In this document: positions 16,932-26,257 of the stretch, in pieces | Layout of the letters: the number at the start of each line of letters is the position of its first letter | How positions within the stretch are numbered: position 1 is the stretch's first letter | Assembly (NCBI RefSeq): GCF_000300235.2 | Contig: NZ_CP004388.1 | Coordinates: forward strand, 1,407,501-1,471,500 | Length of the DNA: 64,000 bases | Source of the DNA: Thalassospira xiamenensis M-5 = DSM 17429 | Lineage (GTDB): Bacteria; Pseudomonadota; Alphaproteobacteria; Rhodospirillales; Thalassospiraceae | Reading direction: 5' to 3' | Notes under the pieces: generated by a model | What the model was told of the DNA's origin: nothing | What the model saw: only the letters and a program-made list of their open reading frames with translations | Database searches by the model: none | Made by a program: the position numbers and the translations under genes

Positions 16932-18248
16932 CTAGTTTCCCGTAAGCTGCATGACCGATTTCGAAACGGCGATTTTGCCGTCATTCATCAGCGCTTCGTG
17001 GTTTCGTTCAATATCATCAAGGTGATAGGCGTAATTGACCATCATCCCGCCTGCCTGACGCAAGCCTTTGGACGACGTATCGCCCAGCCAGTTCAGGCGT
17101 TCAAGCTGTGCCCCATTGCCAAGATGGAAGCGTGCGGTGGGATCAAGCGGCGATTTGCCGCGCTTGCAGGTCGCAAGATAGCGCGCACACAGCATCATCG
17201 CCGGTTTTTTCAGTTCGGCGGTTTTTTCCGCATCCTCGATCCAGCTGTCGTCTTCCATCGCGGCAAGGACGATGGCGGCGATATCGGCGTCGTCAGACTT
17301 GCTTTTCTGGCGGGTGCGCAGCCATCCCATGAAGCCCGGAATCGGCGACAGGGTGGCGAATTGTCTAAGTTTCGGGAACTCGCGTTTAAGCTCCTCGACC
17401 ACCTGTTTGATCAGGAAATTGCCAAACGAAATGCCCTTAAGGCCCGATTGGCAGTTGCTGATTGAATAGAAAATCGCGGTATTGGCCTTTTGCGGGGCCG
17501 TTTCATCGATTTCCGGTGCCAGAAGCGCCTGAACACTGTCAGCAAGGCCATGCACAAGGGCAACTTCGACGAAAATCAGCGGATCATCGGGGATCGCCGG
17601 ATGGAAAAAGGCAAAGCACTTGCGATCCGTTGCCAGACGACGGCGCAGATCATCCCAGCCCTGGATTTCATGAACCGCTTCGTAGCGGATCAGTTTTTCA
17701 AGGATGGAGGCCGACGTATCCCAATCGATATGACGCAGTTCAAGGAAGCCCCGGTTAAACCAGCTTGTCAGCAGATGCCCCATATCGGCATCAAGCGGTT
17801 CAAGATGGCGGTTTTCCTTGATCAGACCCAGAAGCGTTTCACGCATGTCGACAATCGCACGCGTACCGCCCGGTGCCATGTTGATCCTGCGCAGAAGCTC
17901 CTGCCGGGCGGGTTCCGACGCATGGGTCAGAACCGCCAGATTGGCTTCGGACGGATCCTTGGCAAAGGCTTCGGCGGCCTTTCTGACTTCGGTGCGGTTG
18001 GCGCTGAAATCGTTCTGCATCATTTCAAAAAAGCGCAGATGATCCTCTTCGGGCAGGGTTTCCCAAAGGCGCACCACTTCGCGCGCAACGGCGGTGCCGC
18101 GGGCTTCGCCCTTTTGCGACACAAGGTCCTTGCACATTGCCTTTAGCTGGGCAAACGGATCCTGCGGTGTCGAAAGCGGCAGGTCAAGAAGCTCCCGGCC
18201 GCGATCGGCAATACTGGAAATCCAGCTTCTAACGGAAATTCCGGACAT
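16932..18248 (-). CDS. matA: Malonyl-CoA decarboxylase
   Basis: 438 residues matching the malonyl-CoA decarboxylase family: a helical N-terminal domain, then a GNAT-like catalytic domain with HGLADSVQALLAPE, AIFYSISNCQSGLKGISFG and ATLSPIPGFMGWL, which carry the conserved active-site Ser/His region. The enzyme turns malonyl-CoA into acetyl-CoA and CO2. An excellent TAGGAGGAAG ribosome site lies inside the end of matM; the matM stop and this ATG are one base apart. Confidence 0.94.
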   Translation of the reverse strand: MSGISVRSWISSIADRGRELLDLPLSTPQDPFAQLKAMCKDLVSQKGEARGTAVAREVVRLWETLPEEDHLRFFEMMQNDFSANRTEVRKAAEAFAKDPSEANLAVLTHASEPARQELLRRINMAPGGTRAIVDMRETLLGLIKENRHLEPLDADMGHLLTSWFNRGFLELRHIDWDTSASILEKLIRYEAVHEIQGWDDLRRRLATDRKCFAFFHPAIPDDPLIFVEVALVHGLADSVQALLAPEIDETAPQKANTAIFYSISNCQSGLKGISFGNFLIKQVVEELKREFPKLRQFATLSPIPGFMGWLRTRQKSKSDDADIAAIVLAAMEDDSWIEDAEKTAELKKPAMMLCARYLATCKRGKSPLDPTARFHLGNGAQLERLNWLGDTSSKGLRQAGGMMVNYAYHLDDIERNHEALMNDGKIAVSKSVMQLTGN

Positions 18249-18249
18249 T

Positions 18250-19566
18250 TTAACTTCCTCCTATGACCGTTTCGGGAAGCCATGTGGCAATTTGCGGGAA
18301 GAAGCACAGGATCACGATGGCAACCACCATGCACAGCACATAGGGCATCGCACCTTTCAGGATGGTTTGCAGGCGGATGTCAGGTGCAATCCCGTTAATG
18401 ACATAAAGGTTCAGGCCAACCGGCGGCGTGATCAGGCCGATTTCCATGTTGATCGTCAGGATCACCGCAAACCAGTAGGGATCAAAACCGGCATTGACGA
18501 TCACCGGCAAAAGGATCGGGGCCGACATCAGGATCACGGCAACCGGCGGCAGGAAGAAACCGCTGATCAGCAGGAACACGTTGATGAATCCCATCAGAAC
18601 CCAGCGGTTGACGTCAAGGGCTGAAATCCACTGTGCGATGGATTGGGTGATGAACAGCGACGACAGCATGTAACTGAACAGACCGGCGGCCCCGATGATC
18701 AGAAGGATCATCACCGATTCACGGGTCGTGTCGCGCATGATGTTCCAAAGCTTGCCCGGCTGCCACATGCGATAGATGATCATCGCGACAATCAGGCAGA
18801 ACAGCGCACCAACACCCGCCGTTTCGGACGGCGTTGCCACCCCGCCATACAGCGCGAACAGAACCGCACAGATAATGACGATGAACGGCAGAACACGCGG
18901 AAGGATTTCAAACTTTTCCTTCCAGCTATAGGTCACCGATGCCAGTGCAACCGATGCATTGCCCTGACGCCAGGTCGAATAAAGCGACCAGGCCATGAAC
19001 AGCGCGGTCAGCATCAGACCCGGCAGAAGACCGGCAAGAAACAGGCGCCCGATCGATGTGTCGGTCGAAATGCCGTAAACAATCATGGTGACGCTGGGCG
19101 GGATCAGAATGCCAAGTGTACCACCGGCCGCGATTGACCCGGCGGCAACCGAACTCGGGAAACCGCGTTCACGCATGGCGGGAATGCCCATCTTGCCAAT
19201 CGCGGCACAGGTCGCCGGTGACGACCCCGACAGGGCAGAAAAGATCGCGCATGCCCCCAGGTTGGAAATGACCAATCCCCCCGGCACACGCGTTAACCAG
19301 CGATCCAGCACGGAATACAGATCACCACCCGCACGGGATGATGCGACAACCGCCCCCATCAGGATGAACATGGGGATGGCGAGAACTTCGAAACTTTCGA
19401 GTTTGGAAAACAGGATTTCAGGCAGCAGCGGCAGCGCACTTGCGCCATCGAAAATCCAGATAAACCCGACACCGACCATCAAAAGACCGATCCCGACCGG
19501 AATACCGGAAAACAGGATCAGGGTGGTGACAATGCCAACGAGCGCGGCAAGAGAAAGCGGATCCAT
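18250..19566 (-). CDS. matM: TRAP transporter large permease, malonate type
   Basis: 438 residues with about twelve membrane segments and DctM signatures FSALSGSSPATCAAIGKMG and AAGGTLGILIPPSVTMIVYG, ending with EIGLITPPVGLNLYVI. DctM subunits couple sodium entry to uptake of an acid delivered by the periplasmic binding protein. Position between matQ and matA, as in the Sinorhizobium matPQMAB operon, points to malonate. It begins 12 bases after matQ. Confidence 0.9.
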   Translation of the reverse strand: MDPLSLAALVGIVTTLILFSGIPVGIGLLMVGVGFIWIFDGASALPLLPEILFSKLESFEVLAIPMFILMGAVVASSRAGGDLYSVLDRWLTRVPGGLVISNLGACAIFSALSGSSPATCAAIGKMGIPAMRERGFPSSVAAGSIAAGGTLGILIPPSVTMIVYGISTDTSIGRLFLAGLLPGLMLTALFMAWSLYSTWRQGNASVALASVTYSWKEKFEILPRVLPFIVIICAVLFALYGGVATPSETAGVGALFCLIVAMIIYRMWQPGKLWNIMRDTTRESVMILLIIGAAGLFSYMLSSLFITQSIAQWISALDVNRWVLMGFINVFLLISGFFLPPVAVILMSAPILLPVIVNAGFDPYWFAVILTINMEIGLITPPVGLNLYVINGIAPDIRLQTILKGAMPYVLCMVVAIVILCFFPQIATWLPETVIGGS

Positions 19567-19578
19567 TGCACCGGCTCC

Positions 19579-20277
19579 TTAAAACGGGTTGTCTTCGATA
19601 TGGAAGGCTTTCGACCGGTTGGTCAGAAGGCACATCAGATCGGCGAGGAATTGCAGGAACAGCAGGCCAAAACCGACCGGCAGCATCAGGTAGGGCTTCC
19701 ACAATGCAGGGGCCCAGATCGACGGTGATTTCCATCCACCCTGATAGGCTTCGATCACCAGTTCGATGCCGTAAAAGGCAAACATCGCACTGATGGCAAG
19801 GCCGCACAGCAGGGTCGCAACCGCCAGCAGTTTGCGCGCCCCGCGTTTCAGATACATCGGCAGAAGATCGACATTCACATGCCCGCGCAGCAGCTGCACA
19901 TAAGGCAGACCGATCAGGGTGCCGCCGATCATCAGGTAAATCACGGCTTCTGTCTGCCAGACGGTCGAGGAATTCAGGATATAGCGGATGAAGACCAACT
20001 GGCAGATCAGCAGCATGGCGATGAAGAACATCGATGCCGCGACAACACCACAGGTCTTTGACAGGAAGTGAACGACATTGACTGCGTGATCAAGCGGGCC
20101 ACGCGGTTTCATCGGATCAGGGCGCGTCCCTGTGCCGGTGCTGCCGGTTTTTTCAGGCAGCGGTTCGACATCGGGTGGCGGCGGGAAACTGTTATGGTTC
20201 GACCGCGCGCGCGGTGCGGCATCGCCTTCGTCAGGCAGGTCGACCGGAAGGGAATTGGGAAAAACTGCGTTCGCCAC
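19579..20277 (-). CDS. matQ: TRAP transporter small permease, malonate type
   Basis: 232 residues. An N-terminal cytoplasmic Pro/Asp-rich stretch of about 55 residues is followed by four membrane segments of the DctQ type (VVAASMFFIAMLLICQLVFI, MIGGTLIGLPYVQLLRGHVNVDLLP). I choose GTG at 20277 because CAGGAG lies seven bases upstream; the ATG at 20337 has no ribosome site and adds an unlikely tail. The long proline-rich N-terminus is unusual for DctQ proteins; an internal ATG at 20112 would remove it. Confidence 0.85.
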   Translation of the reverse strand: MANAVFPNSLPVDLPDEGDAAPRARSNHNSFPPPPDVEPLPEKTGSTGTGTRPDPMKPRGPLDHAVNVVHFLSKTCGVVAASMFFIAMLLICQLVFIRYILNSSTVWQTEAVIYLMIGGTLIGLPYVQLLRGHVNVDLLPMYLKRGARKLLAVATLLCGLAISAMFAFYGIELVIEAYQGGWKSPSIWAPALWKPYLMLPVGFGLLFLQFLADLMCLLTNRSKAFHIEDNPF

Positions 20278-20358
20278 GCTGGGACTCCTGAAGATCAAGC
20301 TCGTCGCAAAAAAGCGGAAAAGAAGTGGCGCCGGCATGCATCCGGCGCCACGAGACCA

Positions 20359-21366
20359 TTATTCTACGGCAAGAGCCATATCGAGCAGTTCCTGACCGCC
20401 CGGGGTTTCTTCAACAAACTTCGCATAGGACGTCTGTTTGGCAAGTTCCTGCCATGCCTTGAAGTCGGCGTCGGTCAGATCAGCGATTTCAACACCGGCA
20501 TCCTTGAAAACCTTGACGCTGTTGGCATCTTCGTTACGGGCTTCTTCGGAATAGAACGCCTCGGCCTTTTTGGCCGCCGCGGCAAGGGCATCTTTCTGGG
20601 CGTCGTTCAGACCGTCATAGGTTTTCTTCGACATCAGAACCGGCTGATACATGAACCACAGCGCGTTGGCACCCGCCGGGGTGTAGCATTTGACCTGTTC
20701 ATAAATGCGGTATGAAACGAAGCTGGCAGAACTGGTGTTGGTGGCATCAAGAACACCGGTCTGCATGGCCGGATAGATTTCCGAGCTCGGCATTGCGGCG
20801 ATGGATGCACCGGCACCCTGAAGCATCTGTTCGAACGATTTGCCAGCGGCACGGATCTGCAGACCTTTGACGTCATCCGGAACCCGGATGCAGCCCTTGG
20901 TCGAGGCAAAGCCACCGGCCAGCCAACCCTTGGCAATGGTAACAACCCCGTTTTCATTCAGGAGTTCTTCCATCTTTGCCATGAAAGGCGAGTTGTTCAG
21001 GCGTTCGGCGTGGTCATGGTTTTTAACCAGTGCCGGCATCAGCGTCAGGTTGGTTGCCGGAATACGGCCACCGGCATAGGCCAGCGGATAGACGATCATG
21101 TCAAGCTGACCGCGTTCCATCGGCGTCCACTGTTCGTTCGCCTTGAACAGCGAGCCGGACGGGAAAATCTGGATTTCGAGATCGACATTGGCCGCTTTGA
21201 CTTCGTCGGCAATGATCTGGGCGACCTTGTGGCGGACATCGCCGGTCGACCACTGATGCGACAGCTTGAGCGTTTCCGCATCAGCGTTCGAGGACATGCC
21301 AAAAGCAGCGATGGACAGGGTAATAGCGGCGACGGACGCCGTAAGAGTACGTTTTAAAATCTTCAT
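20359..21366 (-). CDS. matP: TRAP transporter periplasmic solute-binding protein, malonate type
   Basis: 335 residues. A signal peptide ends near SNADA (residue 30). The DctP fold is shown by LKLSHQWSTGDVRHKVAQ, the ligand-arginine region KGLQIRAAGKSFEQML and the central AMPSSEIYPAMQTGVLDATNT. It captures the substrate and hands it to MatQM. GGGAGGAAAAG precedes the ATG. It is the first gene of matPQMAB, divergent from a GntR regulator. Malonate specificity is inferred from matA/matB downstream. Confidence 0.88.
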   Translation of the reverse strand: MKILKRTLTASVAAITLSIAAFGMSSNADAETLKLSHQWSTGDVRHKVAQIIADEVKAANVDLEIQIFPSGSLFKANEQWTPMERGQLDMIVYPLAYAGGRIPATNLTLMPALVKNHDHAERLNNSPFMAKMEELLNENGVVTIAKGWLAGGFASTKGCIRVPDDVKGLQIRAAGKSFEQMLQGAGASIAAMPSSEIYPAMQTGVLDATNTSSASFVSYRIYEQVKCYTPAGANALWFMYQPVLMSKKTYDGLNDAQKDALAAAAKKAEAFYSEEARNEDANSVKVFKDAGVEIADLTDADFKAWQELAKQTSYAKFVEETPGGQELLDMALAVE

Positions 21367-21492
21367 CTTTTCCTCCCGGATGAAGCATGCGTTTCTGGAT
21401 GCATTTGTGACGTGTTGACACGTCTTTTTATTGGTGCGGATTTCGCAATATCAAAAAGCGTTACAGATTTCTGGCATCCTGTCTATGGATTT

Positions 21493-21502
21493 TTGTATAC
21501 CA
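21493..21502. promoter_or_regulatory. GntR operator, half of a pair (near matP)
   Basis: TTGTATACCA, one base from the palindrome TGGTATACCA found at 21648. The longer 11-mer GTATACCAGAA at 21495-21505 is the exact reverse complement of TTCTGGTATAC at 21645-21655. It lies 127 bases upstream of matP. Confidence 0.65.
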
Positions 21503-21647
21503 GAAATGTGTATTGCGGTGCCACAGATGTGCGCTCAAGGATTGCAGCCATTTTAGCCGTTTTTTGCCAGATAACTTTTGCGATGCAGCAGAATTTCGAT
21601 GCAAAGCAGCACGTAAAAGGCTTTGCGCGGTACCATTTTCTATGTTC

Positions 21648-21657
21648 TGGTATACCA
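21648..21657. promoter_or_regulatory. GntR operator (near the regulator gene)
   Basis: TGGTATACCA is a perfect 10-bp palindrome of the form bound by FadR-type GntR proteins, 29 bases before the regulator's start. With the site at 21493 it brackets the divergent promoters, which suggests both autoregulation and control of matPQMAB. Confidence 0.7.
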
Positions 21658-21685
21658 CGATTGCAGCGCAAGGATGAGGCTTCTC

Positions 21686-22363
21686 ATGTCACGGAACGGC
21701 AAGCTCGCCACCGATCTGGTTCAGAAACTTGAACGCGATATTGTCACCGGTGTTCTTAAACCCGGCGACAAGCTGGACGAGCGCAGCCTGTCGGAACGGT
21801 TTGGTGTTTCACGCACCCCGGTCCGCGAAGCGTTACAAACGCTGGCAGGGTCGGGGCTGGTGGCGACCATGCCTCGGCGCGGCACCATCGTTGCCTCGAT
21901 CACCGTGGCCGATCTGATTGAAATGTTCGAAGTCATGGCGGAGCTTGAGGCAATGTGTGCCCGGCTTGCCGCGCGCCGGATGGCGCGCACCGACATTGAA
22001 AAGCTGATCGCACTTGGCAATGAATGTGGCACGCTTCAGGAACATGCAGACGCCGATGCCTATTACGAGGCCAATGTCAATTTCCACGAAGTGATTTACG
22101 CCGGATGCCGCAACAGTTTCCTTGAACGTCAGACCAAGAATGTGCGCAACCGTCTCGCACCCTATCGCCGTTTGCAGTTGCACCGGCCCGGGCGCGTGAA
22201 AAAATCCAATGCTGAACATTCCGAAATCCTTGATGCGATTTCGAACGGCGATGCCGAACGGGCGGGCCGGCTGATGCATCAGCATGTCGCGGTTCAGGGC
22301 GAGGCGTTAAACGATCTTCTGGCCATTGTGCCGCGTGGTTACCTTGAGCCGCTGGCAAGCTAG
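21686..22363 (+). CDS. GntR-family regulator (FadR/FCD type) of the malonate cluster
   Basis: 225 residues. N-terminal winged helix (LERDIVTGVLKPGDKLDERSLSERFGVSRTPVREALQTL) and a C-terminal FCD effector domain with the metal-binding histidines in NVNFHEVI, AEHSEI and LMHQHV. Comparable to GtrA, which controls matPQMAB in Sinorhizobium. Effector is probably malonate or malonyl-CoA (inference). I start at MSRNGKLATDL, preceded by GATGAGG; the reading from 21623 would cover the operator at 21648. Confidence 0.87.
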   Translation: MSRNGKLATDLVQKLERDIVTGVLKPGDKLDERSLSERFGVSRTPVREALQTLAGSGLVATMPRRGTIVASITVADLIEMFEVMAELEAMCARLAARRMARTDIEKLIALGNECGTLQEHADADAYYEANVNFHEVIYAGCRNSFLERQTKNVRNRLAPYRRLQLHRPGRVKKSNAEHSEILDAISNGDAERAGRLMHQHVAVQGEALNDLLAIVPRGYLEPLAS

Positions 22364-22395
22364 ATTTCTTCGGAACTTTGCGCTAAAACCCGCGC

Positions 22396-23136
22396 ATGGC
22401 AAAGAAACGTTTGGATCAGTTGCTTGTTGAACGCGGATTGGTGGAAACCCGGTCCAAGGCACAGGCATTCATCATGGCAGGAAATGTCTTTAGCGGCGAG
22501 CAACGGCTCGATAAGCCGGGGCTGCAATGCAAGGAAGACATTTCGCTGACCCTGCGCGGGCAACCCCATCCGTGGGTATCGCGCGGCGGGCTCAAGCTTG
22601 AAAAAGGTCTGGCCGAGTTTGGCGTTGATGTCACCGGCTTTACCGGCATCGATGTCGGATCCTCGACCGGCGGTTTTACCGATGTGCTTTTGCAAAACGG
22701 TGCGGCCAAGGTCTTTGCGGTTGATGTCGGGCAGGGGCAGCTTGACTGGAAACTGCGCAATGACGACCGGGTTGTCGTGATGGAAAAGACCAATGCCCGT
22801 CACATCACGTCCGAACAAATTCCCGATCCCATCGATATCGTCGTCTGCGACGCCAGCTTCATCGGCCTTCGCACAGTGTTGCCCGCAAGCCTCGATCTGG
22901 TCAAACCGGGCGGTTGGCTGATTGCATTGATCAAGCCGCAATTTGAAGTCGGCAAGGAACGCGTCGGGAAAAAAGGTGTGGTCCGTGAACCGGAACTGCA
23001 TCAGGAAGTCTGCGACACCATTTCCGACTGGTTGGCAAATCTGCCCGGCTGGCAGGTGCTTGGCATCGCGACAAGCCCGATCACCGGGCCCGAAGGCAAT
23101 GTCGAATTTCTGATCGGCGGGCGGAAATCGGCGTAA
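22396..23136 (+). CDS. tlyA: TlyA-family rRNA (cytidine-2'-O)-methyltransferase / hemolysin A family
   Basis: 246 residues. N-terminal S4 RNA-binding domain (RLDQLLVERGLVETRSKAQAFIMAGNV) is followed by an FtsJ-like methyltransferase with the SAM motif GIDVGSSTGGFTDVLLQ and VCDASFIGLRTVLP, and the KPQFEVG element typical of the family. TlyA methylates ribosomal RNA at 2'-OH of cytidine in some bacteria. It is usually next to dxs in alphaproteobacteria; here the TonB receptor and malonate genes lie between. Confidence 0.9.
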   Translation: MAKKRLDQLLVERGLVETRSKAQAFIMAGNVFSGEQRLDKPGLQCKEDISLTLRGQPHPWVSRGGLKLEKGLAEFGVDVTGFTGIDVGSSTGGFTDVLLQNGAAKVFAVDVGQGQLDWKLRNDDRVVVMEKTNARHITSEQIPDPIDIVVCDASFIGLRTVLPASLDLVKPGGWLIALIKPQFEVGKERVGKKGVVREPELHQEVCDTISDWLANLPGWQVLGIATSPITGPEGNVEFLIGGRKSA

Positions 23137-23167
23137 TCAACGCCGTTTCCGGCCAATAGTGATGGGC

Positions 23168-23596
23168 TTATTTACCGATCACTTTCAGGAAATGATCAAT
23201 CCCGGCCTGGGCGCAATCCTGATCCTGCGGTGGGGTGCCTGAACTGACGCCGATTCCACCGACAACATCGCCATCAACCGATACCGGCAATCCACCGGCG
23301 ACAATCGAAAGACGACCGCCGACTTCGGAATCGATTCCGAATGCTGGCATGCCCGGCTGGGCTGCGGCTGCATATTCATGGGTCGCCTTGCGCGCACCCG
23401 CGGCGGTGAATGCCTTATCCTGGGCAATGGTGGTGCTGGTCACCTTGCCGCCATCCATGCGTTCAAAGGCAATCAAAACACCGGATTCATCGGTGATTGC
23501 AATGCACATCGGAACGCCGATTTCAGTTGCACGGTTGCGTGCACCTTCGATCAGGATTTTGGCATCATCGATCGACAGGCGTTTGATGGTCAGCAT
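23168..23596 (-). CDS. GlcG/HbpS-family heme-binding-like protein
   Basis: 142 residues of the GlcG/HbpS family (DUF336): GVPMCIAITDESGVLIAFERMDGG, then IAQDKAFTAAGA and the end signature GDVVGGIGVSSGTPPQDQDCAQAG. Members bind heme or corrinoid or lie in glycolate or diol operons; role here is unknown. CCGGAGAA sits six bases before the start. No signal peptide, so cytoplasmic. It is monocistronic, convergent with tlyA. Confidence 0.82.
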   Translation of the reverse strand: MLTIKRLSIDDAKILIEGARNRATEIGVPMCIAITDESGVLIAFERMDGGKVTSTTIAQDKAFTAAGARKATHEYAAAAQPGMPAFGIDSEVGGRLSIVAGGLPVSVDGDVVGGIGVSSGTPPQDQDCAQAGIDHFLKVIGK

Positions 23597-23728
23597 CGGG
23601 CTTCTCCGGCAGGTTTATCGTTAAAATCACGCATTATGCCGGGGCATCTTATTGTTTGCCGTATTCTTCGATCAACCCGATAAAACGTCTTTTCACATGG
23701 TGGAAGCATGCGCAATCACGGGGTCGGT

Positions 23729-24601
23729 TTAGACCCGCTCGCTGGTGGTGCTTCGGGCTGGCGCAAGGGCGGCAATTGCGCCAAGTGCCAGTTCCCGAAC
23801 CGCCGGATTGGCCTGTTCGCGGACCAGAAGGGCGATATCGACCTTGGGCAAGTCGGGCAATGATGGATCATCGATAATCTGCATTCCGGCATACTCCGCG
23901 GTGCATCTGGGCATTGCGCCGATGGCGTGGCCGCCGTCAACAGCGGTGATGATCATGGAATTGGAGTCGCTGCTGTGGCTGATCCGAAACGCGATATCCT
24001 GGCGCGACAGGGCATCGGTCACGTAATGGCGAATGACGCAGCCATCGTGGAACAGCGACAGCCGTAACGGCCGCGCCTGATGATCAAAACCGGCATCGGC
24101 CACCCAGACCAAGGGTTCGGATGTGACATGCAGGCTGGGCGTGTCGGGATCGGCGGTCAGAATGGCCAGATCCAGATCGCCATTGGCAACCCGTTTGCCA
24201 AGATTTCGGCTGATATCGGCGTGGCAGCTGATTTCCGTGTCCGGCAGGCGGATCGCCGCAATCCGCAAGATTTCCGGCAGGTAAATCGCGGCATAATCAT
24301 CCGGAAGGCCGATGCGCAAAATCGAGGGGGCAGCATCCAGAAGATCGGCCAGCATCTTGTCATTCAAGCCGATGATCCCTTCGGCATAGGATTTGACGAC
24401 AAGGCCGGTCGTGGTCGGGGTAATGGCATTGCGATCACGCGTGATCAGCGGCGCACCAACGGTATCTTCAAGCTTTTTGATCTGCTGGCTGATGGCAGGT
24501 TGCGTGCGGAAAAGTCGTTCGGCTGTGCGTGTGAAACTTTGCGTATCCAGCACGGTCAGAAACGTTCTGAGCAGATCAATATCGACATTGAGAAGAGCCA
24601 T
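23729..24601 (-). CDS. LysR-family transcriptional regulator
   Basis: 290 residues. N-terminal winged helix DLLRTFLTVLDTQSFTRTAERLFRTQPAISQQIKKLEDTVG, then a periplasmic-binding-like effector domain. It is divergent from the EamA transporter gene and probably regulates it, which is the common LysR arrangement. The effector is unknown. Confidence 0.9.
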   Translation of the reverse strand: MALLNVDIDLLRTFLTVLDTQSFTRTAERLFRTQPAISQQIKKLEDTVGAPLITRDRNAITPTTTGLVVKSYAEGIIGLNDKMLADLLDAAPSILRIGLPDDYAAIYLPEILRIAAIRLPDTEISCHADISRNLGKRVANGDLDLAILTADPDTPSLHVTSEPLVWVADAGFDHQARPLRLSLFHDGCVIRHYVTDALSRQDIAFRISHSSDSNSMIITAVDGGHAIGAMPRCTAEYAGMQIIDDPSLPDLPKVDIALLVREQANPAVRELALGAIAALAPARSTTSERV

Positions 24602-24732
24602 AAGCGCAATTTATCCCGACGATAAGGCGAAGCAATTTCACATCGATATAGCACCGCTGCAAGATAAGCGCTATCAGCCAAGGCGCATTTTGCACAACCA
24701 GCACATCGCCCCCCGTTCCGAAAGACCAGACC

Positions 24733-25728
24733 ATGCCCCATGTCTTGCCCGACATCCTGCGCAATACCGGAAACGCATCTGCTATTCCCTCCGCCACCAC
24801 GGAAATTGCACCGGGAACCGAAAGGGTCACGCCGATGGTCCAGTCATCATTCTGGGCCATTTTAACCCTCGTAGTTGCGGCAATCCTTATGGGGCTTGGT
24901 CCGATTTTTGTGCGGTTCAGCGGTGTGTCACCCGATGCCTCGGCTTTCTGGCGTGTTGCGCTTGCTGCTCCTTTGCTGGGCGCGACCGTCTTCTTGATGC
25001 CGGCAGGATCATCAAAACCAGCGGTCGGAAATGGTGTTTCCGTGCGCAAGCGTGATACGGGTTTGATGATCCTTGCCGGTCTTTTATTTGCCGCCGATCT
25101 GGTCGCCTGTCATATGGCGATCGAAATGACGACGGTCGGCAATGCGATTTTGCTTAACAACCTTGCACCGGTGATTATCGGGTTTCTTGGTCTGTTTGGC
25201 ATCGCGCGCAAACCCGGCGTGATGTTCTGGTACGGGGTGCCGTTTGCGATTATCGGCGGTTATTTCCTGTTTCGGGCCAGTGAAACCGGCGCAGGATCGA
25301 TGCAGGGTGATGCCTTCGCCGTTCTGGCGGCCTTTTTCTATGCCGGATATCTGATTGTCATCAGCCGGTTGCGCCGCAATCACAGTGCCGCATCAATCAT
25401 GTTCTGTAGCACCCTGACCACCATGATCGCCTTGGGCGTGATGATGATGATCAAAGGCAATTTCGTCCTGCCGCCACATATGACAGGCTGGCTGGCGCTG
25501 ATCGGTCTTGCGATGCTGGTGCATTTTTTGGGGCAGGGGATGGTGTCGGTCGGGTTGAAGCGCGTGGACGAGGCGACCGGATCAATGATCCTGCTGTTGC
25601 AGCCCTTTGTCGCCTCGATCCTTGGGGCTGTCATCCTGAGCGAGATGCTCAATCAGTGGCACATCATGGGCAGTGCGGCGGTAGTTGTGGCCCTTCTGAT
25701 CGCGACTCGTCGTCGCCGTACGCTTTAG
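24733..25728 (+). CDS. EamA/DMT-family transporter
   Basis: Up to 331 residues with ten membrane segments arranged as two EamA repeats. The start could be 24733 or the ATG at 24835 (297 residues), which has GAAAGG upstream and a more typical length; the extra N-terminal 34 residues are hydrophilic. The family exports amino acids or metabolites from the cytoplasm. Divergent from a LysR gene. Substrate unknown. Confidence 0.85.
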   Translation: MPHVLPDILRNTGNASAIPSATTEIAPGTERVTPMVQSSFWAILTLVVAAILMGLGPIFVRFSGVSPDASAFWRVALAAPLLGATVFLMPAGSSKPAVGNGVSVRKRDTGLMILAGLLFAADLVACHMAIEMTTVGNAILLNNLAPVIIGFLGLFGIARKPGVMFWYGVPFAIIGGYFLFRASETGAGSMQGDAFAVLAAFFYAGYLIVISRLRRNHSAASIMFCSTLTTMIALGVMMMIKGNFVLPPHMTGWLALIGLAMLVHFLGQGMVSVGLKRVDEATGSMILLLQPFVASILGAVILSEMLNQWHIMGSAAVVVALLIATRRRRTL

Positions 25729-25742
25729 GCTTGATTTTGGCA

Positions 25743-26210
25743 CTATTTGGCAATCATGAACCAAAGGGTGCCAACCGGCATCAGGGTTGCTGCAATGCCC
25801 AGCATCGTCCAAAGCCTTACACATTTATCATAGGCATCTGGCATGATGGTTTCACCCGCCGCCACCGTCTTGGCGGCAATCCGCGACATATATAGTTGCA
25901 AGGGCAAAAGCCCGACCAGCCAAAGGGTTGCCGCCATGGCAAACAGACTGATGCCAATCGTCAGATGCGGGCTATCGGAAAGCGAAATGCCCCCGGCATG
26001 AAAAAGACCAACCCCACCAATCACCACCAGAGCCGCGCCAAAGGCGGTAAAGGCCAGATCGGTAACATTCACCAACCGGCAGGCAAAGGCGATGATCACC
26101 GGGTTTCTGGTGCGGTCGGCCAGGCTTTTCCATACCGCCGTAACGATGATATTGCCCAGAAACAGTACGGCACCCAGAAGGTGAATGAATTTAACGGTGG
26201 TATATTCCAT
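25743..26210 (-). CDS. DUF2269-like integral membrane protein
   Basis: 155 residues with four membrane segments. The opening VKFIHLLGAVLFLGNIIVTAVWK is typical of DUF2269 proteins, which have a conserved histidine in the first helix. Function is unknown. It converges on the DMT gene and lies 47 bases downstream of a TetR gene on the same strand, so the two may be one unit. Confidence 0.72.
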   Translation of the reverse strand: MEYTTVKFIHLLGAVLFLGNIIVTAVWKSLADRTRNPVIIAFACRLVNVTDLAFTAFGAALVVIGGVGLFHAGGISLSDSPHLTIGISLFAMAATLWLVGLLPLQLYMSRIAAKTVAAGETIMPDAYDKCVRLWTMLGIAATLMPVGTLWFMIAK

Positions 26211-26257
26211 CGCGGACAGCCTTCGAATTTTGGGATATCGGAATCGGAAATTTCAGA

